From positions 620,001 through 684,000 of the forward strand of contig NZ_FZPH01000003.1 in assembly GCF_900188485.1 (NCBI RefSeq): DNA of 64,000 nt, given 5' to 3'. A program made the position numbers and the translations under genes. Numbering within the stretch: the stretch's first letter is position 1; every line of letters starts with the position of its first letter. Source of the stretch: Asanoa hainanensis. GTDB lineage: Bacteria > Actinomycetota > Actinomycetes > Mycobacteriales > Micromonosporaceae. The notes under the pieces were generated by a model. The model searched no databases. It was not told where the DNA came from and saw only the letters and a list, made by a program, of their open reading frames with translations. Below, one piece after another: positions 19,175-27,995 of this stretch.

Positions 19175-20023
19175 TCAGCGGCGCCGGGTGATCTTGACTT
19201 CGACCGCCTGGCCGGTGTTCGGCGGGCCGGCGTAGACGCCCTTGAGCGGTGGCACGTCGCCGTACTCCCGGCCGCGGCCGACGATGACGTGCCGTTCGCC
19301 GATCGCGACACCGTTCGTCGGGTCGAAGCCGCTCCACCGGCCCGCCCACCACTCCACCCAGGCGTGGCTCTGGCCGACCACCGTCTCGCCGACCGGCGCG
19401 TCCGGCGTCGGATGCAGGTAGCCGGACACGTACCGGGCCGGCACGCCCATCGCCCGCAGCAGCCCGACGGTCAGGTGGCTGAGGTCCTGGCAGACCCCGC
19501 TGCGCTGGCGCCAGGCCTGCACGGCGTCGGTCTGCACCCCGGTCGAACCGGCCACGTACGCGACCTCGGTGTGCACCCGCTCGCACGCGGCCAGGGCGGC
19601 GGCGTGCGGAGTGCGGTGCGCGCCGCGAAGCTCCTCGGCCAGCGCGGTCAGCTCTTCGTCGAGCGCGGTCCGCGGAGTCGGCAGCAGCAGCTCGTGCCAA
19701 CGGTCGACAGTGTCAGACAAGGCCAGGTCGGCCCAGGTCGCCGGGGCCAGCAGGTCGCCCGGCGGCAGCGTCTCGACCGTGGCCGACGCGGTGACCGCCA
19801 ACCGCTCGTGCGGGGTGTGCACGTCGAACGCCGTCACCACCGTGCCCCAGTAGTCCGCATAGCGATACGTGCTGGCCGCCGGCCACACCGCGACCCGGGC
19901 GTCGAGCACCGCCTGGTGCGGCTCGTCGCGGGGCGTCATCCGGGCCTCGTTGTAGGACGCGCCGACCCGGCCGTCGTAGCTGAACCCGGTCTCGTGCTGG
20001 ATCTCCAGCCGCCAGCTGTTCAC
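19175..20023 (-). CDS. Transglutaminase-like cysteine protease family protein
   Basis: A 282-residue protein with an N-terminal beta domain (about 1-135) and a transglutaminase core: Cys in RSGVCQDLSHL, His in GQSHAWVEWW and Asp in GFDPTNG form the triad. It is the third gene of an operon with an alpha-E protein and a permuted ATP-grasp enzyme, a widely conserved trio predicted to make or break peptide bonds or isopeptide links. The GTG start at 20023 overlaps the alpha-E stop by 4 nt (GTGA). An upstream extension of the frame is the shadow of the alpha-E gene. Confidence 0.9.
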   Translation of the reverse strand: MNSWRLEIQHETGFSYDGRVGASYNEARMTPRDEPHQAVLDARVAVWPAASTYRYADYWGTVVTAFDVHTPHERLAVTASATVETLPPGDLLAPATWADLALSDTVDRWHELLLPTPRTALDEELTALAEELRGAHRTPHAAALAACERVHTEVAYVAGSTGVQTDAVQAWRQRSGVCQDLSHLTVGLLRAMGVPARYVSGYLHPTPDAPVGETVVGQSHAWVEWWAGRWSGFDPTNGVAIGERHVIVGRGREYGDVPPLKGVYAGPPNTGQAVEVKITRRR

Positions 20024-20961
20024 GCCACCGCCTCCGACACCCACATCACCGCGGAGGTCGCCCGGAAGTAGCGGCGGGACACCGCGTCGTTGACCTGCGA
20101 GCAGGTGCGTTCCAGCCCGGCCAGCACGCCGGCCAGGTCGTCGAGCAGCTCGTCGGCGCCGCGGAACTCGAGGTTCGTGCGGGATCGGCCGACGATCCGC
20201 TGTGCGTCGGTGGCGACGCCGGCCCGCCCCGGGCCCGGTGCAAGCTCGGCGAGGCAGGACTCGGCGGTGGACAGCGCCGCGAACACCGAGCGCGGGAAGA
20301 GCCGGTCCAGCAGCAGGAACTCGGCAGCGTGCCGGTCGTCCAGCGAGCCGCGATAGGTGCGCAGGAACGTCTCCCAGGCGCCGCACGAGCGCAGCAGGGT
20401 GAGCCAGGACGGGATCGAGCCGCCGGCCCGGGCGTGGGTGGACAGCAGCCGCGCCGACATGTCGACCCGTTCGACGCTGCGCCCGAGCACCAGGAACAGC
20501 CAGCCCTCGTCCCGGCTCATCGTCGCGTCGGCCAGGCCGGCCAGCACCGCGCAGCGTTCCCGCACCCAGCCGAAGAAGGCGTGCACGCCCTGCTGTTCGA
20601 CCCGCGCCCGGGCGTCGGGCAGGCCGAGCCAGGTGGCGTTGAGGCACTCCCACATCTCCGACGAGACCGTCTCCCGGGCACCGCGGGCGTTCTCGCGGGC
20701 GGCGGCCAGGGCGCCGATCACCGAGCTCGGGTTGCCGCTGTCGAGCCCGAGCAGCGTGACGACCCGGCCCGCCGACAGCGGCATGTCGTCCGAGGTGGGA
20801 GCACCCATCACGGACAGCAGGGAGCGGCAGGCAGCGTCCTCCGCCACCCACGGGTCCGCCAGCATCTGGTGCAGGTGCACGTCGAGGATGCGGGCGGTGT
20901 CCTCGGCCCGCTCGACGTAGCGGCCGATCCAGTAGAGCGACTCGGCGATCCGGCTCAGCAC
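20020..20961 (-). CDS. Alpha-E domain protein
   Basis: A 313-residue all-helical alpha-E domain protein with the signature MLSRIAESLYWIGRYVERAEDTARILD at its start. The function is unproven. It always travels with permuted ATP-grasp and transglutaminase genes and is thought to help a peptide-ligase-type reaction. The GTG at 20961 overlaps the ATP-grasp stop by 7 nt and its own stop overlaps the transglutaminase start, so the trio is tightly coupled. Confidence 0.9.
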   Translation of the reverse strand: MLSRIAESLYWIGRYVERAEDTARILDVHLHQMLADPWVAEDAACRSLLSVMGAPTSDDMPLSAGRVVTLLGLDSGNPSSVIGALAAARENARGARETVSSEMWECLNATWLGLPDARARVEQQGVHAFFGWVRERCAVLAGLADATMSRDEGWLFLVLGRSVERVDMSARLLSTHARAGGSIPSWLTLLRSCGAWETFLRTYRGSLDDRHAAEFLLLDRLFPRSVFAALSTAESCLAELAPGPGRAGVATDAQRIVGRSRTNLEFRGADELLDDLAGVLAGLERTCSQVNDAVSRRYFRATSAVMWVSEAVA

Positions 20962-22526
20962 GACGCACCACCCTGCTGTTGTTGTTGCTGCTGCTGGCTC
21001 GAGGTGGCGCCCGGGCCCGGGTCCGGTCGCGGTGCCGGCGAGGCGTGCGGCGCGGCGGGCCGGGGCTCCGGCGCGGGTTCGGCCGGCCCCAGCGGCGCCG
21101 CCAGCACCCAGGTGTCCTTGGATCCGCCGCCCTGGCTGGAGTTGACGACCAACGCTCCCTCGGGCAACGCGACCCGGGTGAGCCCGCCGGGCAGCACCGA
21201 GATCCGGGTGCCGTCGTTGACGGCGAATGGCCGCAGGTCGACGTGCCGCGGCCGGAGCCGGTTGCCGATCAGGGTGGGCACCATCGACAGCTTCACCTCG
21301 CGTTGCGCGATCCAGCCGCGCGGGTCGCGGCTAAGCCGGGCCCGCACCTCGGCGAGCTCGGCGTCGGTGGCCTGCGAGCCGATCACGATGCCGGCACCGC
21401 CCGAGCCGTCGACCGGCTTGAGCACGAGGGTGTCGAGCCGGTCGAGGACGTGGGCCAGCACGTCGGGGTCGGCCAGCCGATAGGTCTCGACGTTGGGCAG
21501 CACCGGATCCTCGCCGAGATAGAACCGGATCAGATCGGGGACGTACGTGTAGAGCAGCTTGTCGTCGGCGACCCCGTTGCCGACCGCGTTGGCGATCGTC
21601 ACCTGCCCGGCCCGGGCGGCGTTGAGCAGCCCGGCCACGCCGAGGATCGAGTCGGTGCGGAACTGCACCGGGTCGAGGAACTCGTCGTCGATCCGCCGGT
21701 AGATGACGTCGACCCGCTGCTCGCCGGCCGTCGTGCGCATGGCCACCTGGTTGCCCGCGCAGATCAGGTCGCGCCCTTCGACGAGCTCGACGCCCATCTC
21801 CCGGGCCAGCAACGCGTGCTCGAAGTACGCGGAGTTGTGCACGCCCGGCGTGAGCACCACCACGGTCGGCTCGTCGCCGGCGCCCGCCGGGGCCGCGGCC
21901 CGCAGGGCGCCGAGGAGCTGGCTGGGGTACGACTCGACGGGCCGGATCCGGGTCGACGCGAACACCTCGGGCAACACGTGGCTCATCGCGCGCCGGTTCT
22001 CGATGACATAGCTGACCCCGGACGGCACCCGCACGTTGTCTTCCAGCACCCGGAAGACGCCTGCCTCGTCGCGCACCAGGTCGACGCCGGCGACGTGCAC
22101 CCGGACGCCGTTGTGCGGGACGATCCCGGCCGCCTCGCGGTGGAAGTGCGCGCTGGTCACCACGACCGAGCGCGGCACCACCCCGGCGGCCAGCACCTCG
22201 CCGGCGCCGTACACGTCGGAAAGGAACGCCTCCAGGGCCCGGATCCGTTGCGCGACACCGGTCTCGACCACCGACCACTCGGCGGCCGCGATGATCCGCG
22301 GCACGATGTCCAGCGGGAAGGGCCGTTCGATGCCTTTGAGCGCGAACGTGATGCCCTGGTCGAGAAAGGCCCGCGCGAGCACGTCGGCCCGCACGCCGAG
22401 GTCAGCGCTCGAAAGTGGCTGAAGGGTGGCGTGCAGCGACTCGTAGGTCTCGCGCGGCATGCCCGCCGTGGCGAACATCTCGTCCCAGCCCGGTCCGAGC
22501 CGATAGTTCTCGAACAGGTCCGCCAT
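20955..22526 (-). CDS. Circularly permuted type 2 ATP-grasp protein
   Basis: A 523-residue CP_ATPgrasp_2 protein. It shows DMVxxDWSVVE-like AAEWSVVETGVAQR, FRVLEDNVRVPSGVSYVIENR, the substrate/metal loop LKPVDGSGGAGIVIGS and the late RPFAVNDGTRISVLPGGLTRVA. The fold suggests ATP-dependent ligation of a carboxylate to an amine. About 45 residues at the C-terminus are Pro/Ala-rich and hold a run of eight Gln ending in GGASC, encoded by mixed CAA/CAG codons; this is unusual. First gene of the trio. A TAGCGT box 6 nt before the ATG suggests a leaderless transcript. Confidence 0.9.
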   Translation of the reverse strand: MADLFENYRLGPGWDEMFATAGMPRETYESLHATLQPLSSADLGVRADVLARAFLDQGITFALKGIERPFPLDIVPRIIAAAEWSVVETGVAQRIRALEAFLSDVYGAGEVLAAGVVPRSVVVTSAHFHREAAGIVPHNGVRVHVAGVDLVRDEAGVFRVLEDNVRVPSGVSYVIENRRAMSHVLPEVFASTRIRPVESYPSQLLGALRAAAPAGAGDEPTVVVLTPGVHNSAYFEHALLAREMGVELVEGRDLICAGNQVAMRTTAGEQRVDVIYRRIDDEFLDPVQFRTDSILGVAGLLNAARAGQVTIANAVGNGVADDKLLYTYVPDLIRFYLGEDPVLPNVETYRLADPDVLAHVLDRLDTLVLKPVDGSGGAGIVIGSQATDAELAEVRARLSRDPRGWIAQREVKLSMVPTLIGNRLRPRHVDLRPFAVNDGTRISVLPGGLTRVALPEGALVVNSSQGGGSKDTWVLAAPLGPAEPAPEPRPAAPHASPAPRPDPGPGATSSQQQQQQQQGGASC

Positions 22527-22532
22527 GCGCGC

Positions 22533-22538
22533 ACGCTA
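22533..22538 (-). promoter_or_regulatory. -10 box of the ATP-grasp operon
   Basis: TAGCGT lies 6 nt before the ATG at 22526, with no ribosome site between. Confidence 0.35.
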
Positions 22539-22572
22539 CGCCCCACTCGTTGCGAGTTCGTAACACGTGCGG

Positions 22573-22603
22573 GGGCCGTCGGCACGGGACCTGCCGACGG
22601 CCC
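22573..22603. other. 12-bp perfect hairpin in the DedA upstream region
   Basis: GGGCCGTCGGCA (22573-22584) and TGCCGACGGCCC (22592-22603) form a perfect 12-bp stem with a 7-nt loop. It sits in the 266-bp gap between the divergent ATP-grasp and dedA starts, about 190 bp ahead of dedA. The rest of the gap is also G-run rich and could fold into a structured leader for dedA. I cannot assign a riboswitch class. Confidence 0.5.
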
Positions 22604-22792
22604 AGAGGTGGCGGCCCGGCACACCAGGAACGGGGGACCCGACGTGCCGGACCGCACATTCTTACGGTACGCCGCCAGCCCGTTGACGTCTGTAGGGTCG
22701 AATGCCGGACAGCGGTTGGGGGCCGCCACCGAAGTGTCCCCCATCAGGGCTTTCCGGAAACTATCCTGAGCCCGGCGGATGGAGGTTGGGGG

Positions 22793-23509
22793 ATGGCGGA
22801 CGTGCTCAGCACGGTGACGTCGCCCGTGTCCGCCTATCTGCTGTTGCTCGGCCTGCTGATCGTCGACGCCTTCGTGCCGGTCATACCGACCCAGGCCATC
22901 ATGATCACGGGCGGCGCGCTGACCGCCTACGGCCACCTGAGCTTACCGACCACCATCGTGGTCGGCACCTTGGGAGTCATCGTCGGCGACTGGGCCTGCT
23001 ATCTCCTGGGCCGCTCGACCCACCACCGCACCGGACCGATCGCGCGGCTGCGCAAGCGGTGCGGCATGCAGACCGACGACGTCGCCAAGGCGGCGGCCCG
23101 CACCGGCAAGGCCCGGGCGGCCGCCCGCAAGCTGACCCGCGGCCTGCGCGAGCCCGGCCCGCTGGTCATCCTGATCTGCCGGTTCGTCCCCGGTGGGCGG
23201 ATGGCCGCCTGCTTCTCGGCCGGCCGCGCCCGCTATCCCTACAAGCACTTCCTGCTCTACCAGGCGCTGGCGGCGGTGGGCTGGGCCACGTACGGCACGC
23301 TCGTCGGCCACCTCGGCGGCGCGGCGCTCACCTCGTCGGGCTGGCGCCTGATCGTGGTGGCCGTCATCGCGGCGGCGGTGTTCGCCGGCGCCGGCTGGGG
23401 CCTCGCCATGTGGGGCCCGGCCAAGCTCCGCGGCGCCGGCCCGACCGCGCCGGCGCCGCTCGAGGTCACTCCGGTTCGTGCAGCATCAGCTGACGCGCCG
23501 CCTCAGTGA
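22793..23509 (+). CDS. DedA family membrane protein
   Basis: A 238-residue DedA/SNARE-associated-domain protein. It has the re-entrant loops VDAFVPVIPTQAIMITGGAL and CRFVPGGRMAACFSAGRARYPYKHFLLYQALAAVGWATYGTLVGHLGG, about five membrane segments, and a Pro-rich cytoplasmic tail. DedA proteins include undecaprenyl-phosphate and phospholipid flippases and affect membrane homeostasis. The ATG at 22793 has GGAGG 7 nt upstream. Its 3' end overlaps the convergent lpdA gene by 44 bp. The GC-rich gap upstream may hold a structured leader. Confidence 0.9.
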   Translation: MADVLSTVTSPVSAYLLLLGLLIVDAFVPVIPTQAIMITGGALTAYGHLSLPTTIVVGTLGVIVGDWACYLLGRSTHHRTGPIARLRKRCGMQTDDVAKAAARTGKARAAARKLTRGLREPGPLVILICRFVPGGRMAACFSAGRARYPYKHFLLYQALAAVGWATYGTLVGHLGGAALTSSGWRLIVVAVIAAAVFAGAGWGLAMWGPAKLRGAGPTAPAPLEVTPVRAASADAPPQ

Positions 23510-24869
23510 TCGACCCCGACAGCGAGGGATAGATCGTGATGGTGTGGGCGAGCTGGTCGACGGTCATGTTGTTCTCCACCGCCAGGGTGATCGGCAGGAT
23601 CAGCTCCGACGCCTTCGGCGAGACCACGACACCGCCCACCACCTGACCGCTGGCCGGCCGGCAGAACAGCTTGACGAACCCGTCGCCCAGGTCGGCCATC
23701 TTCGCGCGGGCGTTGCCGGCGAGCGTCAGCATGACCTCGCGGGCCGGCACCCGGCCGGCGTCGACGTCGTTCTGGCTGACCCCGACGGTCGCGAGCTCCG
23801 GGTCAGTGAACGCGTTGGCGGCCACCGTGCGCAGCCGCAGCGGCTGGACGGCCTCGCCGAGCGCGTGCCACATCGCGATCCGGCCCTGCATGGCGGCGAC
23901 GCTGGCCAGCGCGAGCACGCCGGTGCAGTCGCCGGCCGCGTAGATGCCCGGCACGTTGGTGCGGGAGACCCGGTCGACGGTGACGTAGCCGCCCTTCGCG
24001 ACCGCCACCCCGTACTCCTCCAGGCCCAGGCCCTCGGTGTTGGGCACCGAGCCGACCGCGATCAGCGCGTGTGAGCCGGTGACCGTGCCACCGCCGCTGA
24101 GCTCGACCTCGACGCCGTCAGCGGTGCGGCGGACCGCGTTGCCCCGGGCGTTGTTGAGTATGGTCATGCCCCGCGAGCGGAAGACCCGCTCGATGGCCTG
24201 CGCGGCGTCGGCGTCCTCGTGCGGCATCACCCGGTCCCGGCTGGAGACCAGGGTCACCCGCACGCCCATCGCGAGGTACGCGCTGGCGAACTCGGCGCCG
24301 GTCACCCCGGAGCCGATCACGATCAGGTGCTCGGGCAGCTCCGGCAGGTCGTAGAGCTGGCGCCAGTCCAGGATCCGCTCGCCGTCCGGCACGGCGCTGG
24401 GCAGCACGCGGGGGGTCGCCCCAGTGGCGATCAGCACAGTGCTCGCATCGACCGAGTACGGCGTGTCACCGCTCGCCGGGGTGATCTCGACCCGGTGGGT
24501 GTGACCCAACGTGTCAGCGCCGAGCCGTGCGGTGCCGGCGACGAACGTGACGCCCGCCTTGAGGAGCTTGTTGTGGATGTCATTCGACTGGGCCTGTGCG
24601 AGATTCTTCACCCGCTCGTTGACGGCCCTGGCATCGACGGTGACCGCTTCGAGACCACCCGAGTGGACGCCGAAGCGGTCGGTGTCCCGGTAGCCGGTCA
24701 CCACGTCTGAGCTGGCAATAAAGGTCTTTGAGGGTACGCAGTCCGACAGCACGCAGGCGCCGCCGGCGCCCTCCGCCTCGACCACCGTCACGTCGGCGTC
24801 GAGCTGCGCGGCGACCAGTGCTGCTTCGTAACCAGCCGGGCCGCCACCCACGATAACGATTCGTGTCAC
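23466..24869 (-). CDS. lpdA: NAD(P)H-quinone dehydrogenase, LpdA-type flavoprotein
   Basis: A 467-residue flavoprotein of the dihydrolipoamide dehydrogenase superfamily. It has an FAD motif IVIVGGGPAGYEAALVAAQL, Cys pair GGACVLSDCVPSK (C-x4-C), an NAD(P) motif IGSGVTGAEFASAYLAMG and FAD contact YAAGDCTGVLALASVAAMQG. The C-terminus reads YPSLSGSITEAARQLM and lacks the His-Pro/Glu acid-base pair of true lipoamide dehydrogenase. This matches mycobacterial LpdA (Rv3303c), which reduces quinones. The GTG at 24869 begins the FAD-binding strand directly; an upstream extension has no support. It is divergent from the cyclotransferase gene. Confidence 0.9.
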   Translation of the reverse strand: MTRIVIVGGGPAGYEAALVAAQLDADVTVVEAEGAGGACVLSDCVPSKTFIASSDVVTGYRDTDRFGVHSGGLEAVTVDARAVNERVKNLAQAQSNDIHNKLLKAGVTFVAGTARLGADTLGHTHRVEITPASGDTPYSVDASTVLIATGATPRVLPSAVPDGERILDWRQLYDLPELPEHLIVIGSGVTGAEFASAYLAMGVRVTLVSSRDRVMPHEDADAAQAIERVFRSRGMTILNNARGNAVRRTADGVEVELSGGGTVTGSHALIAVGSVPNTEGLGLEEYGVAVAKGGYVTVDRVSRTNVPGIYAAGDCTGVLALASVAAMQGRIAMWHALGEAVQPLRLRTVAANAFTDPELATVGVSQNDVDAGRVPAREVMLTLAGNARAKMADLGDGFVKLFCRPASGQVVGGVVVSPKASELILPITLAVENNMTVDQLAHTITIYPSLSGSITEAARQLMLHEPE

Positions 24870-24901
24870 GTGTCGTATTCTCCACGACCCGCCAACCGGG
24901 C

Positions 24902-24907
24902 TATCGT
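24902..24907 (+). promoter_or_regulatory. -10 box of the cyclotransferase gene
   Basis: TATCGT ends 7 nt before the GTG at 24915. No ribosome site lies between, which fits a leaderless message. Confidence 0.4.
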
Positions 24908-24914
24908 CATCGCC

Positions 24915-25376
24915 GTGCGTCATTACGCCGCGTACGGCTCAAACCTTGATCCCGCCCGAATGCGTGCTTACTGTCCGCATTCGCCGATGGTGGGCACCGG
25001 CTGGCTGGAAGGCTGGCGACTCACCTTTGCCGGTGAAGACGTCATCGGCTGGGAGGGCGCGGTCACCACGATCGTCGAATCACCGGGCGATCGGGTCTTC
25101 GTCGCGCTCTACGACGTGCACCCGTGGGACGCCTCCCAGCTCGACGAGGTCGAGGGGGTCACCGGGGAGACCTACCGCAAGCTGCACATGCGGGCGGTCA
25201 CCCTGGACGGCGAGGAGACCGTCTGGGTCTACATCTTCAACGGGTACGAGGGCGGCCTGCCGACCGCGTGGTATCTCTCGGAGATCGCCAACGCGGCCGA
25301 GAAGGCCGGCGCCCCGGACGACTACGTGACGGAGCTACGCGGCCGCCCGACGAAGACGTCGTCGCCGGAGGTCTAG
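24915..25376 (+). CDS. Gamma-glutamylcyclotransferase family protein
   Basis: A 153-residue GGCT-fold protein with the substrate-binding loop YAAYGSNLDPARM at the N-terminus and the probable catalytic Glu in LDEVEGVTGETY. The family releases 5-oxoproline from gamma-glutamyl amines or peptides. The GTG at 24915 is preferred because the YGSN loop follows within ten residues and a -10 box precedes; the upstream frame back to 24870 is likely untranslated. Its stop overlaps the stop of the convergent GNAT gene (CTAG shared by both strands). Confidence 0.85.
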   Translation: MRHYAAYGSNLDPARMRAYCPHSPMVGTGWLEGWRLTFAGEDVIGWEGAVTTIVESPGDRVFVALYDVHPWDASQLDEVEGVTGETYRKLHMRAVTLDGEETVWVYIFNGYEGGLPTAWYLSEIANAAEKAGAPDDYVTELRGRPTKTSSPEV

Positions 25377-26329
25377 GCGGCCTTGATCTTCTGCTCGAAG
25401 ATGTCGGCCTCGTAGATCGCGGTCATCCCGGCGGCGAGGTAGACGTTGGCGGCCCCGGTCGGGCTCGACAGGTCGACCCCGAGCCCGGCCTGGGTGCGTC
25501 CCTTGGCGGCGTAGACGGTGAACGCGTGCCGCAGCAGGGCGCCGCCGACCCCACGCTTGCGGAACTCGCGCAGGACCGCGAGGTTCTTGATCCAGCCCTC
25601 GTTCTGCTCGAGCTGCTGGTCGGCCGACATCAGGATGCCGGCGGGCACGCCGTCGACCTCGGCGATGAACCACTCGTCCCAGGAGACCGTGGTCAGCCCC
25701 GCGACGTAGGTGCGCCACGAGTCGTAGTCGCGCGGCTGGTAGTCGTACGCGTCGCGGAAGCCCGTGTCGTAGATCCGGTGGAACAACCGCAGGTCTTCGT
25801 CGTCGTCGGGCCGGACCAGCCGGATCGTCACTCCCGCCGGCAATGGCGTCGGGGTGACCCCGTCGAGCGAGCGCCGCATACGCGCGAAGCGCTTGACGAA
25901 CTCGAAACCGGCCGCCTGGATCTCCGCGATGTAGTCGGTCTCCGCCGGCAGCGCGCCGGCCTTGGCGGTCACCTCGGCGAACCCCCGCTCGGTGGCCCGC
26001 TCGGCGACCCGGCGCACCAGCAGGTCGATCAGTGTCGCCCGGCTCGGCGCGCCGCCGTCGGGGTGCACGTAGACCTCGACGAACTCGTTGTCGCCGCCGT
26101 TCTCGTTGTCGATGTAGGCCCAGCCGCCCAGCCGGCCGTCGGGCTGGTAGGCGAGCCAACAGTCGCGCGCCGGGTCGACGTGCGGCGAGGTCAGCGCCGC
26201 CTTGATGTCGTCGGCGCTGGTCTCCGGCTCCCCCGTGGCGGCGATGTCGCTCGCCCGCATCAGCTCGAGGATCGCCGGCAGGTCGTCGAGGGTGGGCCGG
26301 CGCGTGGTCCAGCCATCAGGGAACGCCAC
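25373..26329 (-). CDS. Tandem GNAT family N-acetyltransferase
   Basis: A 318-residue protein with two GNAT folds (about 5-150 and 165-318). The acetyl-CoA loop is best kept in the second, LAVLREFRKRGVGGALLRHAF, with late N-x4-A-AGM. The layout resembles mycothiol synthase MshD and related two-domain acetyltransferases, but I see no reason to call it MshD itself. The first domain looks degenerate. The ATG at 26329 begins MAFPDGWTTRRPTLDDLP. Substrate unknown. It ends tail-to-tail with the cyclotransferase gene. Confidence 0.85.
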   Translation of the reverse strand: MAFPDGWTTRRPTLDDLPAILELMRASDIAATGEPETSADDIKAALTSPHVDPARDCWLAYQPDGRLGGWAYIDNENGGDNEFVEVYVHPDGGAPSRATLIDLLVRRVAERATERGFAEVTAKAGALPAETDYIAEIQAAGFEFVKRFARMRRSLDGVTPTPLPAGVTIRLVRPDDDEDLRLFHRIYDTGFRDAYDYQPRDYDSWRTYVAGLTTVSWDEWFIAEVDGVPAGILMSADQQLEQNEGWIKNLAVLREFRKRGVGGALLRHAFTVYAAKGRTQAGLGVDLSSPTGAANVYLAAGMTAIYEADIFEQKIKAA

Positions 26330-26370
26330 GTGGAGTTTGTCTCACACCCGGTGGCAGCGAAGCCAACGAA

Positions 26371-27141
26371 TTAGTCGCTCGTGGCGAGGGCGGGCTCGCT
26401 GCCGGGCGGGCGGAGGCCCTTGCGCGCGCTGTCCAGCAGCCCGAGCAGCTCGATCCGCTCCTCGACGGTCAACGTCGCGTACGCCGACGAGACGATCCGG
26501 TCGGTCACCGCCTCGGCCCAGACCCGGCGGCGAAGCAGCGGACCGACACCCGGGTACGGCGGCTGCCAGCCCCAGGCCACCGCGCCCGCCTCGCCCTCCG
26601 GCCCGGAGATGATCGCCTCCACCGGGCTGAGCCCGCTGGCCCGCACGGCGAGCAGGTGCGCGCCGGCGCGGTGCTCACGCAGCAGGTGCAACAGCACCGC
26701 CGCCTGCGCGCCCAGGTTGTCGTCGGGCACCGGCATGGCCCGCCAGGCGGCGAACAGCGGCAGCGCGGACGCGTCGGCGGCCAGCACCACCCGCTGGGTC
26801 AGGTCGACCAGCCGCTCCACCCTCGGGAAGCCACCGAGCTGCTCGACACCCCAGCGGCAGCACTCGGCCAGGTGCACCGCCGCCACCTCCGTGGGTGGCA
26901 GCACCCGGCGGGCACCGTCCCAGCCGTCGGCGACCGCCTCGGGCGCGATGAAGCCGAGGGCCGCCGCCACCGTGTCGGGCCGCACGTCGCCGAGCGCGCC
27001 GCCCCGGCCGGCGACGTAGAACGCCCAGCCGGACAGGCCGAGCTGGCGGGCCCGCCGCAGGGTCCGCGGACATTCCGCGTACGCCCCGCCCAGCTCCAAC
27101 ACGGCGTCCCGGGAAGCCTGCGCCGTCTGCTCAGGGGTCAT
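26371..27141 (-). CDS. SCO6745 family-like protein, function unknown
   Basis: A 256-residue helical protein. The segments WAFYVAGRGGALGDVRPDTVAAALGFIAPEAV and VLPPTEVAAVHLAECCRWG match the pattern I associate with SCO6745-type actinobacterial proteins, some of which are found near natural-product genes. No enzymatic motif is evident. Its start overlaps the stop of the coiled-coil gene by 4 nt (ATGA), so it is the third gene of a three-gene operon. The family name is moderate-confidence recognition; function is not known. Confidence 0.65.
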   Translation of the reverse strand: MTPEQTAQASRDAVLELGGAYAECPRTLRRARQLGLSGWAFYVAGRGGALGDVRPDTVAAALGFIAPEAVADGWDGARRVLPPTEVAAVHLAECCRWGVEQLGGFPRVERLVDLTQRVVLAADASALPLFAAWRAMPVPDDNLGAQAAVLLHLLREHRAGAHLLAVRASGLSPVEAIISGPEGEAGAVAWGWQPPYPGVGPLLRRRVWAEAVTDRIVSSAYATLTVEERIELLGLLDSARKGLRPPGSEPALATSD

Positions 27142-27995
27142 TCGTCGTCGTCCAACGCTTCGAGGGCCGCCTCGACGTCGCCCACGCGGCGGCGGGCCTG
27201 GGTGGCGGCGCGTTCGGCGGCCTTGCGGGCGGCCCGCAGCCGGCCCAGCTCGGCATCCGCGTCGGCGCGGGCACGCTCCGCCTCCTGCAGGGCCGCTTCG
27301 GCCCGCTCGACCGCCGCCGCGCCGTCGGTCTCGGCCTTGCCGGCCTTCTCCAGGTCCTTGGCGGTCGACTTCTCGGCGGCCCGGGCCGCACCCAGCTCGC
27401 GCTCGATCGCCCGCCGCCGCGCGGCGCGCTCCGCCTCGGCCGCGCGTTTCGAGCCGGCGCCGGTGTCCGGCTCGTCGACGGGCTCGGGCTGCTCGTCGGT
27501 GACCAGGCGCAGGTTCGGCCGCGGCACCTCACCGAACCCGGCGTAGCTGGCGGCCCGGACCAGGCGGCCCGAGCGGACCTGCTCGGCGACCTCGGCGTCG
27601 GACACGGCGGCGGTCAGCGTCGCCTCGACCTCGGCCGCCGGCAGCTTGGCGCGGTTGCCGGGGTCGGCCTTGGCGGCCAGCGCGAGCGCTTCCTTGACGA
27701 GCGCGCCGACCGCCTCCCGCCGCTGCCTGGTCAGCTCGCGCAACGCGTCGCCCTTGAGCTGGCGCTGCGCCGAACGCAGTGCCGCGGACAGTTCGACGAG
27801 CTGGTCGACCAGCTCCGGCCGGCGGATCGCGAGGAGGTTGACCACCCAGGCGGCGACGGTGGGCTTGCGCAACTTGCCCAGCTGCTTGGCGCGGTCGGCC
27901 TGTCCCGCTGCCTTGGCCGCGGCGACCAGTTCGGCACGGGCGGCGACGAAGCCGTCCGGTGGTGCGGTGTAGAGCTCGACGACCGGGTCAGGCAT
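27138..27995 (-). CDS. Coiled-coil protein, function unknown
   Basis: A 285-residue protein. The first 150 residues are helical, beginning MPDPVVELYTAPPDGFVAARAELVAAAKAAG. From about residue 180 to 280 it is a long Ala/Glu/Arg coiled coil. No membrane segment or signal is present. The ATG at 27995 overlaps the stop of the upstream metallo-hydrolase by 8 nt and the gene's own stop overlaps the SCO6745-like gene, so the three are coupled. The family recurs in actinomycetes without known function; a structural or nucleoid role is only a guess. Confidence 0.7.
   Translation of the reverse strand: MPDPVVELYTAPPDGFVAARAELVAAAKAAGQADRAKQLGKLRKPTVAAWVVNLLAIRRPELVDQLVELSAALRSAQRQLKGDALRELTRQRREAVGALVKEALALAAKADPGNRAKLPAAEVEATLTAAVSDAEVAEQVRSGRLVRAASYAGFGEVPRPNLRLVTDEQPEPVDEPDTGAGSKRAAEAERAARRRAIERELGAARAAEKSTAKDLEKAGKAETDGAAAVERAEAALQEAERARADADAELGRLRAARKAAERAATQARRRVGDVEAALEALDDDE

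Noticed and set aside
22604-22770. c-di-AMP (ydaO-type) riboswitch before dedA
   Set aside because: Only short fragments such as GGGGGACCC look similar; the conserved core could not be laid out, so only a structured leader is noted.
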